A model generated the notes under the pieces. It saw only the letters and a list, made by a program, of their open reading frames with translations, was not told where the DNA came from and ran no database searches. The position numbers were made by a program, and so were the translations under genes. This document shows positions 44,397-53,892 of a DNA stretch of 64,000 nucleotides, piece by piece (position 1 is the first letter of the stretch; each line of letters starts with the position of its first letter). The stretch lies in assembly GCA_963929535.1 (NCBI GenBank), contig CAWVIZ010000013.1:1-64000 (forward strand), in the 5' to 3' direction. The DNA comes from Pullilachnospira sp963929535. GTDB taxonomy: Bacteria; Bacillota; Clostridia; Lachnospirales; Lachnospiraceae.

Positions 44397-46085
44397 TTAC
44401 TGCAGATACTGGGAAATGATCGGCCACACGGTGTCTCTCTCAAAGCCCAGCTTCCATTCGGCAACACCTGCCAGCTGATATTCCTGAACCAGCTTCATCT
44501 TGGCTTCCACGGACTGCTCATCCTCCACCCATATACTGTAGAGGCCATCCTCCCCATCCAGTGTTCCCACATTCTGTCCTGCTTCCTCATCCCAGTACAC
44601 ATCCATCCCGTTCTGAGAAATAAAGTTGGAAGCCCCGTCCATTCCCAGCACCTCGCTGCTCAGATTCCCCCCGCCGTAAGGCTCTTTCCAGAGTCTCGTA
44701 TAAAAAGGAATGGCATTGATGGTTTTCTCTGCCGGAACCTCCTTCAGAGTATCCTCAATCGACTGCCTCACAAATCCCAGCGATGCCACTGATCCCGCCT
44801 CGCTGTCCCCGGAATGATGCTCGTCATAGCCCATGTTGATCACATAATCCGCCACGATCCCCTGCTCTTTCCGGTTATAGTGTGTACTGTAAGGCATCGG
44901 CACCGGATTATCCACCGAAAGCACGATCCCCTTATTCCTGCAGGCCACGGACAGTTCCCGGATAAACTGCACATAATGAGGTCCCTGCTCCTCTGTAATG
45001 GATTCCAGGTCCACATTGATACCATCCAGTCCCACAGCATCCACCTGAGCCATCAGCTGACTGATCAGATTGCTTCTGGCCTGAGTGCTCGACAGTACAG
45101 TCAGGGTATCCACCTCCGGATTGAAATTGTCGATCAGTCCCCAAACCTCCAGGCCCATACTGTGAGCCTGGTTAACATAATCTGCACTGGCCAGGGAAGT
45201 AATATTTCCAGAATTGTCTGCAATGGAAAACCAGGTGGGCGATATGGTAGTCAGCCCCTGGGTTCCCTCCAGAACTTCTGCCAGTGTGGCATTTCCATCC
45301 GTTGTGGTCATCTGATGCCAGGCCAGATTGATCTTGTAATCCTTCCGGATGCTGGTGTATTCCGGCAGAGCTGACTCATGAGAAAACGCCACCTGCTGAG
45401 CCTCAGAAATACAATCATTCTGAATATATCCCGTATATCCGTCCTGGGTGGAAACCTTACTCCAGTTGTCCATGGCCTCCAGCAGGTAAAGCTGCTCCCC
45501 TTTGGCCACATCATCCACAATAATGCTCTTGATGCCGCCCTTCTGCCGGAGCTGCGTATCCTTCTCCGCCGTCACCATGGAAGCTTCCTCCCACTGTGTT
45601 CGGATCACCAGACGGCTGGGTTCCTCATATGTCTCACATTCCATGTCGCTGTACGCCTGGACAAAATCCAATGCCAGATAATAAGAATCCCCCTCGGATC
45701 TTAAGATCACATAATCTGTACTCTGCGTCCCCTGAGAGCTCTGATACTCCTGGGTATCCGGCATGATCCTCAGTGTCTCCGTGGGAAGTGTATACAAAAC
45801 TGCCTGCTGCTGGCTGTCCCAGTAAAATCTATCATTAATATATGTTCCAACAGCCGAGTACTCCAGATAATACCGGCCGTCAAAAATCCTTGCCTTCTCT
45901 TCCATCAGCTCATTATCCACCACCAGGGCCGCCTCATCCTCCCCGTTCAGTGAAAAATATTCCGCTCCGTCCATCCGCTGACCGGACGGCGTATACCGCT
46001 TCACCAGTACCGTGATGATTCCCACTGCCATCACCAGTACGATCAGCGCCAGTACCAGAAGAACCGGTGACAATCTTCGCTTCAT
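44397..46085 (-). CDS. Membrane-anchored SH3/glycoside hydrolase family 18 protein
   Basis: 562 residues: an N-terminal signal anchor (LLVLALIVLVMAVGIITVLV), about 150 residues of copper-amine-oxidase-like/envelope region, an SH3b domain (KGEQLYLLEAMDNWSKVSTQDGYTGYI), and a GH18 barrel with the catalytic DGINVDLE near residue 360 and a late GVAEWKLGFE strand. Such proteins (SleL/YaaH-like) cleave glucosaminidic bonds in peptidoglycan or bind it. GGAGGG precedes ATG 46085. Its neighbours, cwlD and the DivIVA-like gene, support a cell-wall job. Confidence 0.9.
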   Translation of the reverse strand: MKRRLSPVLLVLALIVLVMAVGIITVLVKRYTPSGQRMDGAEYFSLNGEDEAALVVDNELMEEKARIFDGRYYLEYSAVGTYINDRFYWDSQQQAVLYTLPTETLRIMPDTQEYQSSQGTQSTDYVILRSEGDSYYLALDFVQAYSDMECETYEEPSRLVIRTQWEEASMVTAEKDTQLRQKGGIKSIIVDDVAKGEQLYLLEAMDNWSKVSTQDGYTGYIQNDCISEAQQVAFSHESALPEYTSIRKDYKINLAWHQMTTTDGNATLAEVLEGTQGLTTISPTWFSIADNSGNITSLASADYVNQAHSMGLEVWGLIDNFNPEVDTLTVLSSTQARSNLISQLMAQVDAVGLDGINVDLESITEEQGPHYVQFIRELSVACRNKGIVLSVDNPVPMPYSTHYNRKEQGIVADYVINMGYDEHHSGDSEAGSVASLGFVRQSIEDTLKEVPAEKTINAIPFYTRLWKEPYGGGNLSSEVLGMDGASNFISQNGMDVYWDEEAGQNVGTLDGEDGLYSIWVEDEQSVEAKMKLVQEYQLAGVAEWKLGFERDTVWPIISQYLQ

Positions 46086-46252
46086 GATTTTGCCCTCCTA
46101 CTGCATCTCATTATAGCAATATATTCAATTTCCGTCATCCTTTTCTTCGACATTTTTCAAAATTTTAAGATTTCTTGTTCCTGTATAACGCAGGAAATTG
46201 CTGTGATCCATCTGTGGGATGAAACGATTTTCCGCTGCCGGATCCATGGGAA

Positions 46253-46322
46253 TCCCGGGCCGTTTTGGCGTTGTATATGCAGGAGGGAGCCTGTCTGTTT
46301 TTCGCCAAAACAGCCGGGAATA
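46253..46322. repeat. Long inverted repeat downstream of a small gene
   Basis: Arms CCCGGGCCGTTTTGGCG and CGCCAAAACAGCCGGG (one mismatch) are separated by about 30 bases. There is no T tract on either strand, so it is more like a palindromic repeat than a terminator. Confidence 0.55.
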
Positions 46323-46325
46323 CTT

Positions 46326-46547
46326 CTAGGGCTGCTTTACGGAGTCAAAATCCAGACGGCGCAGCCTTCCGTCCTCACCGGCCACATAGTCCCGCATATA
46401 CGACACATCCTCCGCAATCCGGTGAGCCTTTTCGATCTCCTTGGGCGTGCTGGGCAAACCATCCAGATAGAGGCTGATTCCTTCTCTTTCATATGCCTCC
46501 AGCTCCCTTCGGAAATCACTCTTTCCTTTTTTGCTTTTTTTCTTCAT
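46326..46547 (-). CDS. Small basic-acidic protein of unknown function
   Basis: A 73-residue protein: basic head (MKKKSKKGKSDF), then EAYEREGISLYLDGLPSTPKEI and a C-terminal YMRDYVAGEDGRL. The ribosome site is weak (CAGGTTGA). It looks like a conserved Lachnospiraceae small protein, but I cannot assign a role. It stands alone between the GH18 gene and mecA. Confidence 0.55.
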   Translation of the reverse strand: MKKKSKKGKSDFRRELEAYEREGISLYLDGLPSTPKEIEKAHRIAEDVSYMRDYVAGEDGRLRRLDFDSVKQP

Positions 46548-46907
46548 ACGATCAACCTGCAGAAATGATTTCGTGATATATTATTTCCGCTTCCTTTCCA
46601 GTTTTTGCCAAAAAGCAAAGATTTGCATGTTCCGGAAATCCGCTGCGGCAGAATCCCGGCAAATACATCAGCGAAAAAATGGCAGATCCCATACTCGTTC
46701 TTACTATAAGATTCCTGTCTGTTGTCTTCTGGAAATATCTGCGGCGGAACACCGCGTCTGAAATGATTAAAATGACTGAAACGCTTAGACTCGACTATGA
46801 TTTGGCTGGCATCACATCCTTTCCGGGGACGCTGCCACTTTCTCTAACTTTTATTATACCCAGATTCACCCAGTTTGCAAGAAAAATATGAAAAAAATCT
46901 TAACCGC
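46548..46907. other. Gene-free region upstream of mecA
   Basis: About 360 bases with no gene or clear RNA; it only holds the upstream sequence of two divergent units. Confidence 0.4.
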
Positions 46908-46937
46908 TTTACATCACCTGTTCCAGTAGTATATAAT
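46908..46937 (+). promoter_or_regulatory. mecA promoter
   Basis: TTTACA (46908-46913), 18-base spacer, TATAAT (46932-46937). Confidence 0.7.
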
Positions 46938-46992
46938 AAAGTAGAGTTCGTTTCATTGCTCATCGAATTTCGATTAGAAGGATGTGAGATCT

Positions 46993-47775
46993 GTGAAAAT
47001 AGAAAAAATTAATGATAACCAGATTCGCTGTACTCTGACCAGCGATGACCTGGCCACCCGTCAGCTAAAGCTCAGTGAGCTGGCTTACGGTACGGAGAAG
47101 GCCAAGAATCTTTTCCGTGATATGATGCTGCAGGCTCAGGATGAATTTGGTTTTGAGGCCGACAACATTCCTCTTATGATCGAGGCGATCCCCATCACTG
47201 CGGACAGTATCGTACTGATCATCACCAAGGTGGAAGATCCCGAAGAGCTGGATACCAGATTCTCCAAGTTTTCCCCCTTCTCCGAGGAAGAACCCTCTGC
47301 GGCCCGTTCTCTTCCGGAGATCACGGGAGCAGATGACATTCTGGATATCTTCCAGAAGCTGTGCGAGAGCAAGCTGAAGAAGAATTCCGATGGAAAGGCG
47401 GATGGGAAGAAAGAAGCCGCAAAGACTGCCAAAACTCCTGGAAAGTCCGCCGCAGCGCAGGCAGATCCTGAGGAAAAGCCGGATCTGACCAGACTGTTCA
47501 CCTTCCGGGATCTGGATATTGTGATCCAGGCTTCCAGAGGTCTGAACGGCTGCTACGACGGCCGGAATACCCTGTACAAAGATACCGCCGGCCAGTATCT
47601 GCTGGTGCTTCACCAGACCGGCTGTACACCGGAAGCATTCAACAAGGTCTGCAATATTCTGTCCGAGTACGGAAAAGGAAGGGCCTGCTCACCTGCAGGA
47701 GAAGCATTTCTTGTGGAACATGCGGAAATCCTGTCTGCTGACCGGGCACTGCAGAATCTGCTGCAGCTGGCATAG
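46993..47775 (+). CDS. mecA: Adaptor protein MecA
   Basis: A 260-residue ClpC adaptor. The N-terminal substrate-binding domain starts KIEKINDNQIRCTLTSDDL, and the C-terminal ClpC-binding domain has FTFRDLDIVIQASRGL and YLVLHQTG. They are joined by a K/A-rich linker (KKEAAKTAKTPGKSAAAQ). GTG 46993 gives the family N-terminus; GTG 46984 is in frame but too close to AAGGA. It targets proteins for ClpCP degradation. Monocistronic, with its own promoter and terminator. Confidence 0.93.
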   Translation: MKIEKINDNQIRCTLTSDDLATRQLKLSELAYGTEKAKNLFRDMMLQAQDEFGFEADNIPLMIEAIPITADSIVLIITKVEDPEELDTRFSKFSPFSEEEPSAARSLPEITGADDILDIFQKLCESKLKKNSDGKADGKKEAAKTAKTPGKSAAAQADPEEKPDLTRLFTFRDLDIVIQASRGLNGCYDGRNTLYKDTAGQYLLVLHQTGCTPEAFNKVCNILSEYGKGRACSPAGEAFLVEHAEILSADRALQNLLQLA

Positions 47776-47851
47776 TGAGCACCGATGCCTCTGCGATCCG
47801 GTTTACTGCCCTTAAAAGACAGAGTCCCGGTTGTCAGTACCTGAAAAACCA

Positions 47852-47890
47852 AAACCTCCGGAAAGGCAATACCTGTTCCGGAGGTTTTTT
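47852..47890 (+). terminator. mecA terminator
   Basis: Stem AACCTCCGGAA/TTCCGGAGGTT followed by TTTTTT. Confidence 0.92.
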
Positions 47891-47922
47891 CTGGGGCAGC
47901 GCTGCCCTCAGTCTATATTTTC

Positions 47923-48123
47923 TTACTGAGCCAGATAATCGTTGATCTGATCTGTCAGCATCTCGGCATCCATTCCATGAACCATGCAGGCCTCTTCCAG
48001 GGACTCTCCCTGTGCAGACGGGCAGCCGATGCAGTGCATCCCGGCTCTCATCAAAATCGCCGCGATATTCGGATCCATTCTCAGCATCTCGCCGATGGTG
48101 GTTTCTTTCGTCACCTGTGCCAT
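47923..48123 (-). CDS. DUF1858-domain protein
   Basis: A 66-residue DUF1858 protein (ETTIGEMLRMDPNIAAILMRAGMHCIGCPSAQGESLEEAC). The CxxC-containing GMHCIGCP motif is conserved in the family and is thought to bind metal, a cluster or hybrid-cluster partners. GGAGG lies before ATG 48123. Single gene, convergent with mecA. The role is not established. Confidence 0.9.
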   Translation of the reverse strand: MAQVTKETTIGEMLRMDPNIAAILMRAGMHCIGCPSAQGESLEEACMVHGMDAEMLTDQINDYLAQ

Positions 48124-48233
48124 AGCATCATCTCCTCCTTTTCTCTGATTAACTTATTATAATACCTTTTGCTCCCGGAGTCAACAGCCCTGTCAGCCCC
48201 CCACGGAATCGACGATTGTTCCCAATTTTGTAC

Positions 48234-48262
48234 TTGTAATCTTCTGATTCTTATATTAGAAT
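48234..48262 (+). promoter_or_regulatory. Ferredoxin promoter
   Basis: TTGTAA (48234-48239), 17-base spacer, TAGAAT (48257-48262). Confidence 0.7.
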
Positions 48263-48321
48263 GAAGCTAGGCCAGTCAACAGGCATATCGGTCAATATCT
48301 ATTATAAGGAGGAATAAGATC

Positions 48322-48492
48322 ATGGCATATGTAATTACTGATGAATGTGTATCCTGCGGAACATGCGCAGGCGAGTGCCCGGTAGAGGCAATCAGCGAAG
48401 GCGATGGCAAATATGTGATCGACGCTGATACATGTGTAGATTGCGGAACATGCGCAGGCGTATGTCCCACAGAGGCTATTCAGGAGGCTTAA
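48322..48492 (+). CDS. 2[4Fe-4S] ferredoxin, clostridial type
   Basis: A 56-residue ferredoxin with two CxxCxxCxxxCP motifs (CVSCGTCAGECP and CVDCGTCAGVCP), the classic length for clostridial electron carriers between pyruvate:ferredoxin oxidoreductase, hydrogenase and Rnf. ATAAGGAGG precedes ATG 48322. Monocistronic, with its own promoter and a strong terminator. It is a plausible electron donor for the corrinoid activator at 8.5 kb, though there is no direct link. Confidence 0.97.
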   Translation: MAYVITDECVSCGTCAGECPVEAISEGDGKYVIDADTCVDCGTCAGVCPTEAIQEA

Positions 48493-48557
48493 TTTTCTGT
48501 ATTATACGGCACAGACAGGAACTTTCCTGTTCTGCATGATCAGATTTCCTGACAAAG

Positions 48558-48592
48558 CAAAACCCCCGCTGTCTGCAGCGGGGGTTTTGCTT
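48558..48592. terminator. Bidirectional terminator between ferredoxin and the MerR gene
   Basis: A 13-base perfect stem AAAACCCCCGCTG/CAGCGGGGGTTTT with a four-base loop; T runs in both directions. Confidence 0.92.
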
Positions 48593-48699
48593 ACGCTCCG
48601 ATATCCGTCAGGCATATGCCGCCGGCTCTCTGCGCCCCAAACAGATACATCCGCAGATACATCTGGACGATTACTGCGGAAAATATCCACTCTTCTTTT

Positions 48700-49377
48700 T
48701 CACGTTCGGTTTTTCTTTTTTCCCGGCTTTCGCTTTCCGCCCTCCTCAGTGGCGGCCACCAGCCTTCTGGACTGCTGATGCTTTCGGATGGCCTCATCCA
48801 GTCTGCGATACCGCCCCTCTTTCCGCTCGCTGTTCTCCAGCTGGTGGATCAGACGCTCCATGATCTCTCCAAAACGCTCTTCCTTTGTCTCCCGCTTTGC
48901 CTTTTCCGGCGGTTCGGGATGTTTCACTTGCAAAGCAGTCTCTTTTCCCTTCATCGTTTCATTTTCCGGGCTTTTCTCCGGTACTTCCCTCTTCCGCTCC
49001 TCCTTCAGGGGCTGTTCCCCGGAAATCTTTCCACCAGAAGCCTGTCCATGAAATTCTTTCGTGTTTTCCTCCTGCATGTCCTCCTCACGTTCTTTAAAAA
49101 CCTGAGGACTCATCACGATTACCTTGGGGAGTTCCTTCTCCTCTTCCTGTTCTTCCATCCCGGGCAGCATTTCACGGATAGCCCTAAGCTGCAGCCCTTT
49201 CTTCTTCAGCTCCTTTATATTCATGAAGGTACGAATATCTTTATCGGTGTAGTATCGATGTCCCATCTTATTTCTTCCGATAACAAGTCCCAGTTCCTCC
49301 TCCCAGTACCGGAGAACGTGAGCCTCCACCTGGGTGATCCGGGCCGCCTCGGAAATCAAATATCTGGTCTCGCTCAT
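48700..49377 (-). CDS. MerR-family regulator with long charged tail
   Basis: A 225-residue protein. The N-terminal winged helix-turn-helix is ISEAARITQVEAHVLRYWEEELGL with RYYTDKDI. After about residue 80 there is a coiled, highly charged tail (KEREEDMQEENTKEF ... GGKRKPGKKKNRT) without ligand cysteines. AGGGAAGG stands before ATG 49377, and the longer upstream frame lacks a site. Its target is not evident; there is no divergent partner gene. Confidence 0.85.
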   Translation of the reverse strand: MSETRYLISEAARITQVEAHVLRYWEEELGLVIGRNKMGHRYYTDKDIRTFMNIKELKKKGLQLRAIREMLPGMEEQEEEKELPKVIVMSPQVFKEREEDMQEENTKEFHGQASGGKISGEQPLKEERKREVPEKSPENETMKGKETALQVKHPEPPEKAKRETKEERFGEIMERLIHQLENSERKEGRYRRLDEAIRKHQQSRRLVAATEEGGKRKPGKKKNRT

Positions 49378-49618
49378 ATACCTTCCCTCCACCGAAAAAT
49401 AACGGGGTCCCAAAACTGTCTCTTACCCCTGGCACCAGTCCGGGATACCGGTTCATGCTCACCGGCAGAATATCCAAACTGCTGCCTTTCCTAAAATTAT
49501 TATATCATCACACCCTCCAAATACAAGAAATTCTCATCGTCCTTTTCGGACAGAATCTGCACTGGCACACAGCGGTCTCCCGGAGGGCGTAGGGCTGGGC
49601 TGTAACAGTTTTGCCTTC

Positions 49619-50953
49619 TCAGTCTTTCTTGGCGTTGACAAATCTGGTATACTCCGGCATCCACACAAGATTTACCGTTCCGATCGGGCCGTTACGCTGT
49701 TTTGCGATAATGATCTCGGCCATATTTTTATTCTCTGTGTCCTTATTGTAATAATCATCCCGGTAAATGAACATAACCACGTCAGCATCCTGCTCAATGG
49801 CGCCGGACTCACGCAGGTCGGAAAGCATCGGACGTTTGTCATCCCTTTTTTCCACCGCGCGGCTGAGCTGGGATAATGCCACCACCGGGACATTCAGTTC
49901 CCTGGCCACCCCCTTCAGCGCCCGGGAAATGTCAGAGATTTCCTGCTGTCTGGAATCACTGCCGCGTCCTCCGCCGGACATCAGCTGCAGGTAGTCGATG
50001 ATAATGATATCCAGCCCCTGCTCCAGCTTGAACTTCCTGCACTTGGAACGCAGCTCAGAAATCGAGATTCCCGGGGTATCGTCAATGATCAGACGTGAAT
50101 TGCCGATAATTCCAGCTCCCTCGATCAGTTTAGCCCAGTCCTCATCCTGAAGATTTCCGGTACGGATACTCTGGGAATCCACCTTGGATTCCAGGGAAAA
50201 CAGACGGTTCACCAACTGTTCCTTGCTCATCTCCAGGCTGAAGATCGCCACTGCCTTGTCCTTACGAAAAGCCATATACTGGGCCATATTCAGCACAAAT
50301 GCGGTCTTTCCCATAGACGGCCTGGCTGCCACCAGGATAAAATCCGAGGGCTGCAGCCCTGAGGTCTTGTAATCCAGATCCACAAATCCCGTAGGGATCC
50401 CCGTTACCGTCCCCTTGGTCTGAGATGCCTTCTCAATGGTGTTAAGAGCGTTCAGCACCACCTGACGGATGGGCACCGTATCCCCGGAATTCCTCTTCTG
50501 GAGAAGCTGGAACATCTTTTTTTCCGTATCCTCCAAAATATCTTCCACCCGCTCCTTGCTCAGGTAACAGGTATTGGCGATCTCTTCGTTCAGCTTGATC
50601 AGCTTGCGCAGCATCGCCTTTTCGCTGACGATATTGGCGTAATATTTCACATTGGCGGAGGTGGGTACCGCAGCCAGCATATCCCGCATAAATTCCACAC
50701 TGTACGCTTCAGGCGGCACATCCTTCTCCTTCAGCCGATCCGGCAGTGTAACCATATCCACTGGCTTTCCCTCATTGTAAAGCTCCACCATGGAATCAAA
50801 CACCACCCCCAGCTGCTGCTGATAAAAATCCTCTCCGGCCAGGATCTCCGCCGCTACCATGATCGCGTCCCGGCTCATGAACATACATCCGATCACCGAC
50901 CGTTCCGCTTCCTCACTGTGAGGCAAAACTCTTTTGATCAGCGCTTCCTCCAC
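49619..50953 (-). CDS. dnaB: Replicative DNA helicase
   Basis: A 444-residue hexameric helicase. The N-terminal DnaB domain (PHSEEAERSVIGCMFM), a linker, and a RecA-like domain with Walker A AARPSMGKTAF, Walker B IIIDYLQLM and LSRAVEKRDDKRPMLSDLRESG are all present, with normal length. GTG 50953 follows AGGAGGAG. It is the third gene of the gdpP-rplI-dnaB order common in Firmicutes. Confidence 0.98.
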   Translation of the reverse strand: MEEALIKRVLPHSEEAERSVIGCMFMSRDAIMVAAEILAGEDFYQQQLGVVFDSMVELYNEGKPVDMVTLPDRLKEKDVPPEAYSVEFMRDMLAAVPTSANVKYYANIVSEKAMLRKLIKLNEEIANTCYLSKERVEDILEDTEKKMFQLLQKRNSGDTVPIRQVVLNALNTIEKASQTKGTVTGIPTGFVDLDYKTSGLQPSDFILVAARPSMGKTAFVLNMAQYMAFRKDKAVAIFSLEMSKEQLVNRLFSLESKVDSQSIRTGNLQDEDWAKLIEGAGIIGNSRLIIDDTPGISISELRSKCRKFKLEQGLDIIIIDYLQLMSGGGRGSDSRQQEISDISRALKGVARELNVPVVALSQLSRAVEKRDDKRPMLSDLRESGAIEQDADVVMFIYRDDYYNKDTENKNMAEIIIAKQRNGPIGTVNLVWMPEYTRFVNAKKD

Positions 50954-51188
50954 TGTACTCCTCCTTCTGTTTTACAATACTGCACACAGGCACTTCTGCG
51001 CCATAACCAGACGTATCCCGGAGCTGCGACCAGAACACAGCCCTCCGGGATACGGAAATCACATGATGAACCTTCTGTCAATTGCGGGCCGGCACTCCCG
51101 CTAAGATCCGTAACAGCTCTGCCGTCCGGCCTCACCGGCACAGGGGGCTTCTTCCGGAACGGCAAAAGTCTGAACTGCTGCCGGAATT

Positions 51189-51635
51189 CTATGCTTCCTT
51201 CACCACCACTTTCAGCTCCCCGGTCACCTTGGGATGCAGCCGGACAGGGACCACGGTGGTTCCCAGTTCCTTAATGGGACTGGGCAGATTCATCTTCTTT
51301 TTATCAATATCATAACCCAGCTGGCTCTTGGCGGCCTCCGCGATCTCCTTGGTGGAAATGGATCCAAAGGTTCTTCCTCCTTCTCCAACCCGGATCGTCA
51401 TCACCACCTGTTTTCCCTCCAGCTCTTTGGCAAATGCCCGGGCCGCTTCCAGATTTTCCTGAGCCACCTTATCGTCATGGGCCTTTTTCAGCTTCAGGTC
51501 GTTCATATTCTTGGGTGTTGCCTCCACTCCCAGCTTCTTGGGAAGCAGCATATTTCTTGCGTACCCGTCGCTTACATTCACTACCTGCCCTTTTTTTCCC
51601 AGGGCCTTTACATCTTCCAGCAAAATTACTTTCAT
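51189..51635 (-). CDS. rplI: 50S ribosomal protein L9
   Basis: A 148-residue protein; the N-terminal rRNA-binding domain starts MKVILLEDVKALGKKGQVV and keeps the GYARNMLLPKK phrase, and the C-terminal domain follows a long helix. It starts three bases after gdpP stops, so it is coupled to it. Confidence 0.98.
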   Translation of the reverse strand: MKVILLEDVKALGKKGQVVNVSDGYARNMLLPKKLGVEATPKNMNDLKLKKAHDDKVAQENLEAARAFAKELEGKQVVMTIRVGEGGRTFGSISTKEIAEAAKSQLGYDIDKKKMNLPSPIKELGTTVVPVRLHPKVTGELKVVVKEA

Positions 51636-51638
51636 ACT

Positions 51639-53684
51639 CTATATATCTCCTTCATCCAACATTCTCTGCAGAGTCTGCTTCAGCGTATCCTTCGCTTCCC
51701 CCACACTGTAATGCTCCAGCTGCGCTCCGGCGATATTCAGATGCCCGCCGCCGCCCAGCCTCTCCATAATAATCTGCACATTCACTTCATCAATGGATCT
51801 GGCACTGATATAGATGGTGTTCCGGTAATCCGTCAGTACAAAGGACGCCTTCACTCCCACCATATTCAGCAGCTCGTTGGCTGCCTGGGCTCCCACCACT
51901 GTAGGACTCTCCAGTCCCTCGCTGGGGCATACGGAAATGGCATAATGGTTCCGGAACAGTTCCGCGTTCCGGATCGCTTCACCCTTGGCCCGGTAGTCCT
52001 CCACATTCTCCCGGAACATCTTGCGCACCCTGGTCACATCTGCCCCGCAGCGCCTGAGAAAAGCCGCCGCCTCAAAGGTACGCACACCCGTCTTGGTCAT
52101 AAAATTATTGGTATCGATCATGATCCCCGCATAGATACTGTCCGCCTCGATATTCCGGATCCGGATACCGTCGGAAAAATACTGCAGGATCTCCGCCACC
52201 ATCTCACAGGCGGAGGACGCATAGGGCTCAATATAGGACAGCACCGCATTCTGGATCACATCTTTTCCCTGGCGGTGATGATCCAGCACCACAATGGTCC
52301 GGGTCATGGAAAGCAGATCCTCGCATTCCGTATAGCTGGGCCTGTTCACATCCACCACCACCACCACGGTGTTGTCATCCACCAGCTCCTTGGCCTCATG
52401 GCTGTTCACAAACATCCGGGAGTCGTACTCCTGGTTGTGCAGAAATCCATCCATCAGAAGACGGATAGAGGGCGTGGGGGTATTGATCACGATATACGCC
52501 TTCTTGTCCAGCGTCTTTGCTGCCCGGTAAATACCAATGGCGGCTCCAAAGCTGTCCACATCCGTGATCTTATGCCCCATCACCACCACCTTGTCCTTGC
52601 TGCTCATAAATTCTTTCAGCGCATGAGCCTTGACTCTGGCTTTTACCCGGGTGGTTTTTTCCATCATCTGGGATTTTCCGCCGAAATAGGTGATATTGTT
52701 GCCGTCCTTGATCACCACCTGATCGCCGCCCCGCCCCAGAGCCAGTTCAATGGCGATCCGGGCATATTCAGAGGTATGGGCATACGTGTCCGCATTCATT
52801 CCGATACCGATACTGATGGTCACTGCCATCTCGTTTCCGATGTTGACAGTCTTGACCTCCTCCAGAATGCTGAACTTCTTCTCTTTCAGCACTTCCAGAG
52901 ATTTCCTGCGCATGACCAGAAAATACTTGTCTTTCTCCAGCCGCTTCACCACTCCGTCTATACTGGAAAAATATTTGTTGATCTTCCGGTCAATCAGAGC
53001 CACCAGCAGAGAGCTTCGTACCTCCTCAATGCTCTCCAGCGCCTCCTCATAATTGTCCAGATACAGCAGTCCCGTTACCAGCTGTTCCTCCTCGTTCTTG
53101 CGGATATACGTATTCAGCTCCGTTTCATCGAACATATAGAGGCTGATCAGATAACTGCGTTCCTCTCCCGCCTCAACGATCTGGGAAGCCTCCAGAAGCT
53201 CCCGGATCTCCACTCTGCGCAGATTTACCCGGTAGTCATGCTCTCCATACTGTACATCCACATCCCGGATCTCATTTTCCATGGGCAGCTTATCCTGCGT
53301 CAGCTCCGGAAAAATATTTCCCACATACTTCCGGTATCTGTGATCCTTTCCCGTTACTGCCATAAATTCCTCATTCATCCACAGCAGCCTTCCGTCTGCA
53401 TCCAGCAGCGCATATGGAATCACAAAATCACGGAGCAGATTCTTCTGAACCTGCCCGTACTGAGTGGCAAAGGAGATCAGCTCATTCAGGATCAACGGTC
53501 TTTTGTGAAAATACAGCAGGATAGCCACCGCCAGGTACACCGCAGTAAAGCCTGTGGCAATCGCTCCCGCCTTCACATCCACCAGATAGATCATCACATT
53601 CATCACGGCAAGAAGAATCGTGAGGATTATCGGCCATCTCATGTAGGACTTGAGCGGTCCTCTCAGTTTGATTTTTTCTTTCAT
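51639..53684 (-). CDS. gdpP: Cyclic-di-AMP phosphodiesterase GdpP
   Basis: A 681-residue membrane enzyme: two N-terminal membrane segments (WPIILTILLAVMNVMIYLV, AIATGFTAVYLAVAILLYF), a PAS-like region, a degenerate GGDEF domain, and a DHH-DHHA1 module (GHKITDVDSFGAAIG, LDHHRQGKD, GGGGHLNIAGAQL). It lowers c-di-AMP and so affects osmolyte and cell-wall balance. ATG 53684 is used because it gives the usual short cytoplasmic start; in-frame codons further up are less likely. Confidence 0.95.
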   Translation of the reverse strand: MKEKIKLRGPLKSYMRWPIILTILLAVMNVMIYLVDVKAGAIATGFTAVYLAVAILLYFHKRPLILNELISFATQYGQVQKNLLRDFVIPYALLDADGRLLWMNEEFMAVTGKDHRYRKYVGNIFPELTQDKLPMENEIRDVDVQYGEHDYRVNLRRVEIRELLEASQIVEAGEERSYLISLYMFDETELNTYIRKNEEEQLVTGLLYLDNYEEALESIEEVRSSLLVALIDRKINKYFSSIDGVVKRLEKDKYFLVMRRKSLEVLKEKKFSILEEVKTVNIGNEMAVTISIGIGMNADTYAHTSEYARIAIELALGRGGDQVVIKDGNNITYFGGKSQMMEKTTRVKARVKAHALKEFMSSKDKVVVMGHKITDVDSFGAAIGIYRAAKTLDKKAYIVINTPTPSIRLLMDGFLHNQEYDSRMFVNSHEAKELVDDNTVVVVVDVNRPSYTECEDLLSMTRTIVVLDHHRQGKDVIQNAVLSYIEPYASSACEMVAEILQYFSDGIRIRNIEADSIYAGIMIDTNNFMTKTGVRTFEAAAFLRRCGADVTRVRKMFRENVEDYRAKGEAIRNAELFRNHYAISVCPSEGLESPTVVGAQAANELLNMVGVKASFVLTDYRNTIYISARSIDEVNVQIIMERLGGGGHLNIAGAQLEHYSVGEAKDTLKQTLQRMLDEGDI

Positions 53685-53892
53685 ACCTTCTATACCTTGT
53701 TTTTCAAATCTGTCCCGCACACTGCAGACTCCCCTCCCTTTGCCCCATCCGGGGAGCAGGTCTGCCGTCTGCTGTCTGTCTCCTCCGTCATCGCTGCGGC
53801 GCTGCCGGAAACATCACTTATCCGGCCTTCTTCTGATTCGGAGACAGGCGCATCTGCTTCGCTAAGTTCTATTATATCATTTCCCAAGGTAT

